A stretch of 64,000 nt of DNA, from the NCBI GenBank assembly GCA_040954595.2, contig CM082595.2, positions 3,224,001-3,288,000 on the forward strand, written 5' to 3'. Positions within the stretch are counted from its first letter, which is position 1; every line of letters begins with the position of its first letter. The translations under genes were made by a program, and so were the position numbers. Under the pieces are notes generated by a model, which saw nothing but the letters and a program-made list of their open reading frames with translations, did not search any database and was not told the DNA's origin. Shown piece by piece: positions 11,992 through 25,000 of the stretch. The DNA is from Balanoglossus misakiensis. Taxonomy: Eukaryota > Hemichordata.

Positions 11992-12874
11992 CCGTACTTG
12001 CCCGGGTAAGAGCCCCGGGTGCTGCGCCCCCAAATTGACGAAAAAAACAGGGGGGGGGGGGGGGGGGGGGGCGTTTGCCAGGACACCACCTCGACTTTTA
12101 TGCAAATGAGGGGCCTAGGGACACGAGGAAGGGGTGAATAATGATGCAAATAACATGGCAAAACATTTCACACACAAAAGATGTACTTTATTAAATAATA
12201 AAAAGTTTTTTTCCCATAAATCAAATACAGAAAACATATTACAGTCGCCGCCGTTTAATCGGGACACCATTGGCGCTGACAAAACATCCCGTTTAACTGG
12301 GACATTGGTAAATGGTTGATCCCACCCATGTTTACTTAGACGTCGACGGACGCACGTAAATACATCTATCATACCCTTCTCTACCGGAATTTTTGAGTGG
12401 TTCATTCTCCCAGTCCAAGTCGCGATCTTCCAATTTTGGGTGTTTCGCATCGAGGACGGACTGAAGCAGCTCCACGCGGCCGCTTTGGAAAGCTCCCCGG
12501 TGACCTCATACGCGGCAGCGCGTCCATCTACATGATCTACGTGATCGTTGAATTCAAGGCACGGTCCCGAGGGACCTGTCTGAGGTCATGTTTTCTAGAG
12601 TGGCTATAACTCAGCGTGGTCAGTCGGCCGCCATGGGTACGATAATCAGCGCGAAAGTCAATCATCATACGTTTTTTTTCACATTTAGTGACTTTTGGGA
12701 TGAAAATCCGCCTTTTTTGCATTGCACTTTATTAAATTTCCAAGAATTTAATGGATATTCGGCCGAGGGAGGGGGGGGGGGAGCTTTAGACCGGATATAA
12801 CCTCGATCTTCAAATGGGCCCTAAAACCATGGGGGCGTTTGCCCGCGCAGGGGCTCTTACCTGGGCAAGTACGG
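11992..12874. mobile_element. Candidate DNA transposon with ~40-bp terminal inverted repeats
   Basis: The left end at 11992 onward (ccgtacttgcccgggtaaga) reappears inverted at the right end, finishing at 12874. The match runs over about 40 bases with a few mismatches. The roughly 880-bp interior holds a run of about 22 G at 12050-12071, another G tract near 12767-12780, and two cgtttaaycgggacatt-like segments at about 12251-12306 that resemble pogo/Tigger ends. No intact transposase is visible, so this is a non-autonomous or decayed copy. The target duplication is not clear. Confidence 0.6.
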
Positions 12875-13263
12875 TATGTGGTTCAAACACGTGCATTTAA
12901 ATGCTTCTGAAACGTCTCAGGTTACGGATACTGGAACATTTCAGAATTGACACGGCTTTGCAACACATTTATGGGGCCGAGCGTCAGGGTCTATTCATTT
13001 AGTGTGTTTGGATGCAAAGCGACTCAAATGACTGTCACGGTGACCCTCCCCGCCAGATAATCGCATACTAAATTCATGTTGATTGATTCATGTTAAGGTA
13101 TTGTTTGTTGATCATCGCCATGGAAACACTGCGGACTGTGGTTGGCCTATCCAAAATCATTTAGATTTTTTAAGGAGTGCACCATTTGATATCTTGGGTA
13201 GGTGTAGCAGCACCAACCAATTTATTTAGGCGGACACATTCTTGACTGATGTGGCATATCTCT

Positions 13264-13456
13264 TTAAAGGTATACGGTCACCTATGGAAAATTAGCTATA
13301 GTTACCATGGCAAAATGAGATCTAGCCAATCACAGATTTTCAGTGGGTGGCACACGCGAAAAAAAGAGCGCCACCATATGTTCTTTAGAACGCTCAAATA
13401 CTCCATTTCAGCCATATATGGGCGTATGTAAATTGGAGGTGACTGTATACCTTTAA
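13264..13456. mobile_element. TTAA-flanked MITE (piggyBac-like signature)
   Basis: TTAA at 13264-13267 and 13453-13456 bracket a 185-bp element. Its ends are inverted repeats: aggtatacggtcacct at the left and the complement of aggtgactgtatacct at the right. A TTAA target duplication is characteristic of piggyBac-type insertion. There is no coding capacity, so it is presumably mobilised in trans. Confidence 0.75.
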
Positions 13457-13609
13457 TGTGGCTCTCTATTGTTACATGCAACACTGATACGTATACTGTT
13501 ATGGACCAAAACCGTAAGATCTGGTGAACATAAAAATAAGCAAAACTGCAAAACGTCAGCAAACAGAGCTGATGTATGAACGCGAAATATAGTTCAAGGC
13601 ATACAGCCA

Positions 13610-13957
13610 ACGACTGTTCATAATGTCCTTTCACTGCGATGGCGTTCAAAGCGCAACAAACAAATATATGTCCGTGTATAGGCTGAACATCACTATAGTC
13701 CAAAATGCATCGATTGCGCAATGCTCTCCGCATCATGACATAAACGATGGAATAAAAACTCTATATCGGCTCTAAACGCGTGTACATCTCATATGTAAAC
13801 TCACAAAATACAAACTGTGAAAATATGTTACCTCGTGGGCCTATCAGTTGGTACGCTAAGAAATGATGGCGATTTTCCCCTCCGTTTGATGCGTATATGA
13901 CAAAGGAAAATAGGAAAAAGATGGCTGCCGCTGAATCATTGGAAAACAGATTCCACG
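13610..13957. repeat. Long direct repeat R, copy a
   Basis: About 345 bp that recur at 15188-15525 in the same orientation with only scattered mismatches. The segment cgactgttcataatgtcctt occurs at both edges of this copy (about 13612 and 13957). The minus-strand frames shared by both copies carry no recognisable domain. Confidence 0.9.
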
Positions 13958-13984
13958 ACTGTTCATAATGTCCTTTCACCATTG

Positions 13985-14581
13985 CATCGATGACCCATAT
14001 TAGGAGTTGCTTATTAGCATACAAATTAACATATTATTAATATGTAGAACGCGATCTGACCAATGACGCGCCCGGAAAGCTGCGCCTCTCACCCATTTCC
14101 CCGACCTTTGTTAAGAAAATCACAACTTTTTCTTTTCAAATGTAAATTTTGGGGTCAAATACCCTGTTTGGGGATATCCCGTCAATTGAAAACAAGAAAG
14201 TACGAGTCAAACTTGCTACCGGGTCAATAAGAAAAATTTCACCAGTGCTTTTGTAGCGAGGGGCGAGGACACGCTCCCACGCGTCCGCATCATATTTCAA
14301 CGGCGTTGTTTACATGTAACTGTCTAACAGTATTCTAGTACATGTATGTCTTTTGGGGGTGCATGTCCTTAAAAGGTCGCTTTATTTTGCTTTGGTTGCT
14401 GTGCGCGGTGATATAGAAAAGTCAGGTGATCACCGTCCCTGTGAAACCTTGGTTCTCGATGAACGCCTTCAATCTACATGCTCTGTCTAATAACGCTGTC
14501 TTCATTGGGCGCGTCATTGGTCAGATCGCGTTCTACATATTAATGATATGTTAATTTTTATGCAAATAAATATCACACTCC
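13985..14581. mobile_element. TIR repeat element E, copy 1 (rearranged)
   Basis: Begins with the same 33-bp terminus as copy 2 (13985-14017 matches 14582-14614). It stays nearly identical to copy 2 to about 14256. The second half differs: about 14310-14500 matches the reverse complement of copy 2 around 14905-15060. Subterminal arms at about 14015-14073 and 14507-14563 are inverted repeats of each other. No matching right-hand 33-bp terminus is seen. It reads as a fold-back or partly inverted copy. Confidence 0.7.
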
Positions 14582-15187
14582 CATCGATGACCCATATTAG
14601 GAGTTGCTTATTAGCATACAAATTAACATATTATTAATATGTAGACCGCGATCTGACCAATGACGCGCCGGGAAAGCCGCGCCTCTCACCCATTTCCCCG
14701 CCCTTTGTTAAGAAAATCACGACCTTTTCTTTTCAAATGTAAATTTTTGGGTCAAATACGCTGTTTGGGGATATCCCGTCAATTGAAAACAAGAAAGTAC
14801 GAGTCAAACTTGCTACCGGGTCAATAAGAAAAATTTTCACCAGAGCTTTTGTGAAATATTTAATTTTGATTTTGGCGTCTACGCTATTTTTGAGGATTTC
14901 GCCTGAAAGACAGCGTTATTATAGACAGACTGATGCATGGATGAAATGAAGTGACGGTGATCGCCTGACTGGTATCAACAAAACAAACGACCTTTCTTCA
15001 GGCCATACATCCTCCAAAAGACAACTTGACAAGTACTAGCTAGTAGACAGTTATTACATTTATCTATTGATTTTTTGTTTATGCGACTGAACTGAATATT
15101 TTGCATCACGAAGCTCGTCACGGAAAAAAACGGAACTCAACCCTACCCTTTGACCTAATAAGCAACTCCTAATATGGGTCATCGATG
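14582..15187. mobile_element. TIR repeat element E, copy 2 (complete, 606 bp)
   Basis: Perfect 33-bp terminal inverted repeats occupy 14582-14614 and 15155-15187, starting catcgatgacccatattagg. Internal sequence to about 14855 is shared with copy 1. No open frame suggests a transposase, so it looks like a non-autonomous MITE-class element. Confidence 0.8.
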
Positions 15188-15525
15188 CGACTGTTCACTG
15201 CGATGGCGTTCAAAGCGCAACGAACAAACATATGTCCGTGTATAGGCTGAACATCACTATAGTCCAAAATGCATCGATTGCGCAATGCTCTCCGCATCAT
15301 GACATAAACGATGGAATAAAAACTCTATATCGGCTCTAAACGCGTGTACGTCTCATATGTAAACTCACAAAATACAAACTGTGAAAATATGTTACCTCGC
15401 GGGCCTATCAGTTGGTACGCTAAGAAATGATGGCGATTTTCACCTCCGTTTGATGCGTATATGACAAAGGAAAATAGGAAAAAGATGGCTGCCGCTGAAT
15501 CATGGGAAATCAGATTCCAGCAAAA
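15188..15525. repeat. Long direct repeat R, copy b
   Basis: Second copy of the segment at 13610-13957, starting directly after the right terminus of element E copy 2. It lacks a short internal piece (ataatgtccttt) present at the start of copy a. Confidence 0.9.
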
Positions 15526-15529
15526 AACT

Positions 15530-18500
15530 ACCAAAACTCTAGTGGGCGCTATTGCTCACAAAACTACAGTAGGGGCTGGAAGATTTGTGAAAAAAACAAC
15601 AAATATTAATGTGCACTTCAACAGAAAAAAGTTGCTTCCAAGGGGGGTCTAATAAAACTTGTAATCCATCTCACCAGTAACATGGCGTTGACAGCTACAA
15701 TGGCATTTTATAGCAAGTGTGGTGTGTTAGATCTTAGACTCGTATTTGTTAACATTGACTTGGTAACACTACATTAAGCAATTAATGCACACAAATTTAT
15801 TTCTAGTTTATCTAAGAGAAGTGTGCGAGGAACAGAACGGTGCAGTGCAATAGCGTTTTCTTTACCACAGCGCCATCTGGCGGTGAAGACAAACACATTT
15901 GTTTTTATAACGGAAAAGGAGCTTTAGGCGTATGACAAACCAGCAAACTTGAAAAGTGCTCTCAACGTTATTCTCAGCTTTTCCTTCGTTTTCATTTTTC
16001 ATCAATAGCGTTTTTTTAACGAGAAAAAAAATCATTCGAATTTTCTTTTGTATCTTTGGGTCGGAAGCCAGAAAAATCCCGATTCACACATCGCCTGTTT
16101 CCTGAACGAATTTGCAGTACAGGAAACACGTCATGGTATTTATAACCCCAATCTGTGAATGAACAAAAAGAATAAAGCACGTGACTCTTGAAGTGATTGA
16201 CAGGAATAATCTTATTGCAATCCCTGGATTATCTACCTGTAAGAAAGGCAAGACAAGCCTAACAAGAATAGTCGGTGAGTTTTTAAATCTGTGAGTGTCA
16301 CATTTTTGTGACTCGATTGCAACTTTTCGGCAGGACTTCCTTCCGCCTTTATGTTCCACGCCCAGTTAAATACGAACAGGTGCGCGTAAGCACTATCATT
16401 TTTTTTCTGAAAATATGTCCCGGGGGATGATACTACCTTAAAGTGAAACCAATGATGAAAGTCTGGAACGGACCACCCTAGTCTGGCCACCCGACTTGAC
16501 GAAGGCGGCGACAAGGGGGGTTCCATTCATCTCGCTCAGTGTTCGAGTCACCGCGGCGTAAAATGTGGGCGTAACGAAACATTGTGGATTGTGTTGGGCC
16601 CAGGGGTGACGAAGGTAAACCGCTTGATTCAAACATTGATTGAGGTTGGCCGAGCAAAGAAAATCCCTAGCCGGAGAATAAAGGACCAATAATTGGCGGA
16701 ATTAGAGCCATTGAGATTTCCATTGGAGGGGGAGGCGGATAAAGGATGAGATAATGAGAAGAATTCCGCAAGTGGATTATCTGAAGGCTCGCGTCGCTCT
16801 TTCACGCAAGAGAACTGTTCTGCACTGTGTGTGAAATTAGCCAGGATAATGACTCGGTGCTAAGGAGAGAGAGAGAAGAGAGGAGATGAGAAGAGAAGAG
16901 AAGAGAGAGAGAGGGAGGGAGAGAGACTTACTCATTCACTGAGTCACTTAGAGATTGTGCAACACTTTGTTATTTTAAAATAAACGACATGAATTTAGCG
17001 CTAAGATTGAGAAGGTGTCGTACACACGGACGGTTGATTAACCTGATCAATTCTGATTCACGAACCATTGACAGGTGTCCTCGATAAATCGACTTGGTCC
17101 ATTTGGGGGGCGAATCCCTTTGTCGAGGAAACTTTCCGACTGACAAACACGTGTTTACTTAGTAGCTGATTTCGGCACCAGTTGACTAATCATAACCACA
17201 TCAATCTACCAATCACTGCCTGGTCAGCTAACTAACCAGTGCTAATCACCTATAGCTTTATCACAAATATACCAACACCTTGTGGAGGTTGGCCAGGAAC
17301 TAATTAACCGCGCAACTTACTGATTAAATAACTACATGACTAACCCACTAATTAATTATAACAAGTACCTGTGATTAAATAAATCACATAGGCTGCTGTT
17401 TTGCAAATTTGACGAAAGCGTTTGGATTGGTCATGCCATCCGTTACCATGGACATCGTCTCCAAACGATGTCGCGGCTACAACGCGCCGGCGCATGCGGT
17501 CAAGACACCGTGACGAATTTAATGCGCGGATTATTACTGGCTATTTGCGATCCGGCGTTCAGAACGAGAAAGCGACCAAAAGGTCGTGGCAAAAGATGCG
17601 GTCTGTGTACAGACACGATGATATTACTTCACAATTTCCCCTAATGGTCGAGAGTCCAATGCACCTTTTCAGTTTTATAATGCAAATCAGCCCCCCCCCC
17701 TCACTGAATTACCTCGACGATTCCGAAGACTGTTTCTCTTTCAAGGTGAAATTCCTCTCCGAATATCGGGCAAAACCATGGCAACTAACCGGGTCTTTTT
17801 AAAGCCAGGCACGCAATCGGTCATAGGGTTTGAATTTCTCTGATCGTCGATCATTCAGAGAGATCGCTAAATCTCGTGCTCTATTTTCTCCCCCTTTAGT
17901 TCTGGTAGGCCATTAACATTCTTTAATTATCCACTTAACACTTTCAAATGCTTTTATTGATCACCTTCAAACGTTTTCACGCCTTCCCCTAGTCCTATTT
18001 TCTCGAGCCACGTTTGCTTTAACTCCTTCCATGTAATTAAACACTCTATCACGCTTCAAATCGCTTTAATTTTCAATTTCCCCCGATGGCTGTGTTGTCG
18101 AGCGTAAGAGAGTGCCTTTTTTCTCTCAGTGTGTGTGTGAGAGAGTATATCGGCATGTGCTTCGAGCATTTCTGCAGCTTTGCTTTCATCGCCGCCGCGG
18201 TTTGCCCAAGGTTCACAAAGACGTTACAAAGTGTGTTTTGTTCGATTAAAACTACGAAAACAGGCGGGCAACAACGGTGGGGGGAAACTAGCATTGTCCG
18301 GGCGAGTCGTCGCCTTTTGTTTCAAACAAATTGAGGGACCAAAGATTCGCGCTGGTTGCAGCAAACACCGCCTGAAGCCCGGTTCTGACAAAGAACTACC
18401 ACCGTGACGCGTGTAAACAAATGAACAACTCCGACATGAAAATAATATGACCAATCCAAACATGGATGGGTGTATGGAGATTACATGTCAAGAATACAAA

Positions 18501-18740
18501 TCGTTTTAATTTGAGCTGCAACTCGATATATTGGCCACGGGAGGGGTAACCACCGCACAAGCGTCCCCTCCTTTCACCTGTTGAGCTGAAGAAGATCGAT
18601 CTTCCAGCCCCCCAAATTGGCTACTTAGCTATGCAAATTAATGCCAATACACGTAATTAGAAGTGTCAAAGTGGTATACAAAAAATGGGTGGGCAATTCG
18701 CCTCTGGTCGACAAGTGAAAGCGATATGTAAATTGGGGGC
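15530..18740. other. Intergenic region upstream of chordin
   Basis: No coding features supported. It holds a GA-rich low-complexity tract (about 16867-16926) and a C run near 17691-17700. It probably contains chordin regulatory sequence, but I can identify no specific element. Confidence 0.5.
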
Positions 18741-18745
18741 TCATC

Positions 18746-18753
18746 TTTATATA
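18746..18753 (+). promoter_or_regulatory. Possible TATA box for chordin
   Basis: TTTATATA lies about 260 bases before the chordin start codon. With initiation about 30 bases downstream it would leave a 5' UTR of about 230 bases. Position and sequence are the only evidence. Confidence 0.35.
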
Positions 18754-19007
18754 CCGATGTGTTAAGTCCGACGGGCACAGTTTTGAGCTAGCAGCGTTCG
18801 GTGTAAGAAGCTCCCCGTCACGGCCGTCGGCGCGAGGAAGGCAATGAACTTTGGCATCACCCACACCGCCAGCTAAGTTTACATCACGTCTATCACCGAG
18901 CCAGCTTCTCCTGTTTCGTGTGCGTGCGCGGCAGAAACCCGACGCGCGTATAAACATCAGATCACCAGTCTCTCAAGATCGACTATTATTTTCTCCGTCT
19001 TCCGAAG

Positions 19008-22000
19008 ATGACAAAGAAAAACCCGGTTTCCTATTCGCGGGTCGTCGTCGCTCTTCTCACCGTCGTCATCGGTGTTTCGTTCCCCGTCCACGGCGGGAAC
19101 GCCCCGCCGTTGAAAGCTGACAGCGACCCGAAAGTGTCCAAAGGTTTGGAAGGTGAGTAACCGATCCTACGACATACGTGACGTAAGACTCGCAACACAC
19201 CAAGATGAAATCATCTCTCCTAACCGCGTTTTAAATCAACCGATCAGACCAAATTACATATTCAACTCGGCCTTGGGGACGTGGTCTTACATTTGGCACA
19301 CGCCAGTAACATGACCGAGAAAGATTTACAGGAATTTGGAAGTTTACAAAACTTGTGATCGACCTACTTACAGTGGAGCACTTTGTATGTGCGCCTAACT
19401 GAAACCGACGCCGATGATGACAACCTGGGAAATATTAGCTTCAGGAGATGTTCGGAGAGCATCGTGAATTAAAATAGACCTATGGTTTCTTATATCGTGT
19501 TACAAACAAGTATTTTCGTTGGGTTATGTAGAGAAACGAATTATAGTAGCCAAACACGATACCGATAGAGGGCTGCAGTATTTTTCTCGAGTTTTTTTTT
19601 TCCATCACTCGATCCGCATCATCAATGAAAACTTTTTGCCAATTTCAGGTTGCTGGTTTGGCGGCAATTTCTACGACTTCGACGAGGTTTGGAATCCCGA
19701 TCTGGGCGAGGCGTTCGACGTCATGGTGTGCCTGAATTGCACGTGTAACGCGGTGAGTGACTCGATCTCTCAATTATTTTTTTCTTCTTCTAAGTTTTAA
19801 ACTCCAGTCCTTCTATACTGTCTTTGTTGAAATGGGATGAGTGTATGAACGCATCGACTAATGGCAACTGTGGTGTGGGTGGTTCAACGGAGAAAAAAAA
19901 CTTCGACCCCCGAGGTATCAGAGAATGTACGCCAACATGTTAATCACTTATAAGCACCGCTTATGCACTCGTAAAGAGTCTCTATTCAATTTTTAAATAG
20001 TGTTCTCACTTCGGCAATAAACACAATATTTGGTGACAATTAAGAGCGCTATTTACGGCCGCAAAGGACCATCACCGGGTGTGAAAAGCATAAGTCTCTC
20101 TCTGTGCAGCTGTGTGGCCGGTCCGCTTTTGTCTTATAACCGCATTGGAAATTCAGAGCATACTACAGATTTCTATGAGTTGACATCATCGAGGTGTGAA
20201 ACGTCAGTGTGTGTATACTCGCCCGCCCTGAACAGGTTTCACAATATGTCGCTTTCATGATTTTTCTCTCTCGAAATATGTCGCTTTTCACAGACCGGTG
20301 AAACGGACAATACGCGGCGGTGTAAACAAACGTATACGATTAGTCCCGTATATTGTTGTTTATATCGCCACTGTTTAATTTCATTTCAAGCAAGACGATG
20401 TTTATTACAGCTTGTGTGTGAAAACTGTCTGACTTCAAGAGTTTGGAAGTTTGCATACCGTCTGGACACTTTCACCGCGTTTTAGGTCAGCGCGGAAACT
20501 TATACCTCTCATGATCCGCTGAGATGTTTGTACTGTTAGATATTAATCCGTGTTGATAAATTCGGAAGAAAATCGCTATTTATTGTTGTTGCCAGCGCTG
20601 GGTTTTAACGCAGTCACTCCACTCATGACCGTGGTTTTAATATAGGGCTATTTCCACTTAATTTCAATAGTGTTATGTGCGGAAAGTAAGAAACATATGT
20701 GGTGTTCTCTGGTTTGTCAAGAAAATTGAATGGTTTCCCGCCAAGACGTACAATACGCGTCTGTTGCTTGAATCTTGCAATTTTGACAAGTGTACAGTTT
20801 CCGGCCGTGATGGTCCGGTGAAGAGGCTTGTCAGGAGAAATTAAGATCTATTCAAAATCCTGTGAATGTTCACGACGTGTGAACATCTGGTGTTTTCAAG
20901 TGGTACGAAGTGTTTCAATCGCTCATGAATAAAATCCAGCCACGCTTTGGACCATCTTCGCACCCTGCGCTGTTGTCTGCATTGTCTGCGCAAACGCGAA
21001 CCGTGACAAACTGTGAAACACATTTGTCTGACTTCATTCAAACCATTCGGGATCCAACACCAAACGTGTTTGCCGAATTTAGCGAATTCGCACTTTTCCT
21101 GATGAGACAGTGTCACTTTTTTGTCACTAAATGTGAACCGAGTGTGAATCGATATCTGAGACCATAGCGTCGGATTGCAAGCGATGTCACAATAACTCAA
21201 CTGCTTTCTACGGATTTCAGTCGTTAGAGACATTGGCCAACCGTTTCGAAAACGAGCAGTCACCCAACAGAACGACTCGATCATCCTCAAGTTCTTTTAC
21301 TAGGGTGGATTTTTATTCGAATTTCTATTTCTCTATTTTTCCCAGGTTGTGGAAAATGGAAAACTTACAGGCAAAGTAACGTGTAGGAACATCAAGAATA
21401 AATGCCCTTATGAGTTGCCGTGCGAGAATCCCATACTACCCCCTGGTGAATGCTGTAAACGATGCCCGGATGAAGGTAGGGACGCCATTTTACTCGATTG
21501 GCCAAAACTGACCGTTTTATATAGTCACACACTGAGTTGTTTTTTACGTGGTTTTGAATTACATTGACACAAAATGAGTCCCTCCAGCGTAACAAAGTCG
21601 TGTATAATATCCATTTTTACACAGAGAAATCCGAAAGCGCATCGTCTGGGTCCAGAGGTCTCCAAGTACACACGCAGGTTCACGGGGATGATAACACAGT
21701 GGAAGGGCGTAACGATGGCAAAGGTAAGCGTCGATTCTGGATCATAAAATCTTGTCTTGAAATCTCTATGTATCAATCAGAAGTTTCAAATAATCTACGG
21801 GACACAAATCTAATTATTTTTTTTTTCGTAATCAGAATTCCTGGCAGTGATGACCGGTTCTCAAGCCTCGCCACCAGTTGCCGCAAGTGGCGCTGCTCGT
21901 GGCCACTTCCTCCTCGTCAACGAAGACGTTCATTTCTCCATCAGTTACAAAGGGTTAGTGTGAATTAACCATCCTCGTCGTAATTGATTTTAATTAAGCC

Positions 22001-25000
22001 TTGCATTGTTCCAACATTAGCACCCCGAAAAAAAACTTCTACATGTACTTGAAATGCAAATTCACTTGGTCTTTGTTATTTTTTCCCACCTGTAGAATTC
22101 GACGTGCCACAATGATTCGATTCAGTGATGTGTTGAACAACACTCTTTACGAACACGAAATACACAAAAATAACAAGAGATCAAACATGGTAAGTCGTGT
22201 AATAAGTATGAACATTCATTATAATGTTTTAATGCACTAATTATTCGTTTTAGTGCAGTAAATATTCATCATATTTAATGTAATGATGCAATGACCTTCA
22301 CGATTGGCCTCAACATTTTTCTCGTACTTTGCCAGATTTGTGGTGAATGGAGAAACCTGCCGAGGGCGCACTTACGGTACTTTGACAGCGGTATGATACT
22401 AGTCAGTTTGATCACCCGTTCCCATGACGACGGCGAGGTCAGAGGTCGAATCATCTCCCACCGTGCCGCACCAACGGGTAAGCAAAATGAATATAAACTT
22501 TTGGGATGTTTGTTAACGTCGTTGATCTATATGAATATTACTTCTTTTGAACTTTGAATGGGTGTTTATAAAGATTAATATTGGTGTCCTTTCCACAGAA
22601 ACATTCAGTAGTTTGCTGCTACCGAAACTGAAAGGCAGGAAAACGGAAGATGTAAAAGGAACTGGTGGCGTCGTCATGATGACTATCGACGAAGCAAAAA
22701 ACAGCATCGACTTCGTTGTCATGGTAGAAGGGTTATTCAGCATTCCTGGTAAGCCTTCAAATTCACGTTAAGCACCATGACTGCTTCCGTTCGCACACAG
22801 AAACCCGAATGAACGTAACATTCTCTCTTATTGATCTTAAGCTTATATTTCATGTTTTCCCCCACAAATCTTGTCCCTGCAGACATTGAAGACGAAGTCA
22901 GCGTGACTGTGCAATTCGCAAGGAAGAACACCGTCCTAATGGAAAAGAGCGCCAACGTGCGACGAGCGGTAAGTGCGCATGTCTGGTTGTACATGTATAT
23001 ACACACTTGTTATTTACTGTAGTCAATTTCCTGCTAGTTAGCACTAATTGGAATTTTATATAACAAAACCAAAGTCACATTTCGTCGACCGTGTTTCGCT
23101 AAAGTCTTTTTTAATCTCACAGGACCCAACTTTCGCCGAGGTCTGGCAACGAGTGAACAAAAACCAACAGCGCTGGTTGGCACGTGGTCAAGTCTCAGTT
23201 TCTCTCAAAGTAAACCTGCCATCCGGCAAGAGATTCCTTGAGGGCGATATAACACCTTTGAAGACATGCAGTCGTAAGTACATTGTACTTGCCTTAAAGC
23301 ATCATACCCTCTGATGTCCTTACTGAGTTGCAAACGAGTTTTCGTATCTTGCTTTCGTCACAACACGATGCTAATTATATTTCTTTCACCGATTGACACA
23401 CAATCGCAGAGTTGCACGCTGTTCTGTCTGGAAGCCAGGCTTGGAATGGACCGGAGTCGACAGGAGCAACTGGCTCGGTGATCCTGAACTTGAACGATAA
23501 AGGCGTCCTGGAATACACAGTAAGTGGTTTCTTCCCTTGTCAGGAACACACAAACTCTAACAAAACGTCGGCATGTGAAATAAACTTGGTATTTCCCAGA
23601 GGGTGTCATGGTCCATCAAAAGTACCGTACTTTCAATCTCATCAAATCGTCTGACATGTGCATCTTTCCATTTCAGGTCCGCGTCATTGGTTTGAGAACA
23701 GCAGTAACTGCCCTGACGCTGGAGGCGCCTCATCCAAAGAAAAGAAACAAGAGGAGAATTTTAGATGACATCATTCGGTTCTATCAGAACGGTTGGGTAA
23801 GCAACGTTTTCTTCTCATCGCTTGTTGTAACACACCTTTTAATTATGGTTCCAAAATCGCTTCTCCTGATTTAAACGACCTGAATCCGATAATTTTGAAA
23901 CTCAACCACGATCTTCTGTACCTTTTGAACCACATTACAGGCTTATGGCAGATACGAAAAGCCAACAGCGGTGGACATCCATAATCTTTTGATGAATAAA
24001 TTATCCATCAATGTGGCCACCGATGAATTTCCTGTGTCCGAACTCAGAGGGCAGATTGAGCACATCGTATATAACGGACATCTAGCGAGAGAAGGAGGTA
24101 CGTGAATATGTGACAATTTTGTTCCATAAACCACACCCTACTTGACTTACTACTTGCATAAACGCTGTAGAGAGACAATATAGACTAATATATGATGTAT
24201 TTGTTGGGTTATCGTAGGTATGCCAATTCCAATGGCGGGCGTCAACTTTGCACCTCCCCTAGCAACCAGCACAGCTGGGCATGCGTGGATGTCGATCGAC
24301 AGCAAGTGCACGTTGCATTACGAGATCGTCGCTGAGGGACTGCAGAGAGGAGGAAAAAGTAAAAACCAACTAAGCGGTTTGGCGGAAATCGTCATCAACG
24401 ACGATTCCTTCACTGGGGACAAAACTGTCCTGAACACATTCGACGGAAGTCTGGTAAGTTTGAATTTATTTCGAAGCAATTTGTGATACTAGTATAAAGA
24501 GCACAAACGAGAATGTTATATACATTTGTGTTATTCAATAATTATTGCATTGTTTGAGAAAATCCCCGTTTTTTTTATTTTTCAGGCCAGGGGAACACTG
24601 AATAATATGGACCAAGACTTGCTGGACTATCTCAACGAAGGCAAAGCTTATATTCAAGTCAGTACCAAGGCTCATCCAGATGGAGAGATTCGAGGACAGG
24701 TTAGTGAATTTTCGTCGAGATAGGTGTTAACCCCCCGGTTAATGGTCCCTTGTCGGAAGTGGGGATGTTTTTTTTTCTTGAAAAGAGATGCACAGCTTCT
24801 TTGCATACAAGAGAGAAAAAGAGATGAATTATAACTTTGCATTGTATCCTTTTCCAGGTAACTCTACCAAATGCCTGTGGTAGCGTCGGAAGTCTGAAAG
24901 AACATCTGAACACGGTGCCAAGTGTCGGTTTCAACGTCGAGGCAGATCCAAGATCCTGTTTCTTTGAAAACGAATACCACGCTGATGGATCCAGTTGGTC

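Noticed and set aside
12115-12450. Possible transposase fragment inside the TIR element
   Set aside because: No recognisable HTH or DDE motif, and the frame is short; treated as non-coding interior.
13302-14024. Minus-strand frames of 87-144 residues
   Set aside because: They lie in the MITE and in duplicated repeat R, with no domains; the R-derived frame recurs at 15325-15534 only because the DNA is repeated.
17422-17802. 126-residue plus-strand frame upstream of chordin
   Set aside because: No domain, signal peptide or splice context; composition looks random.
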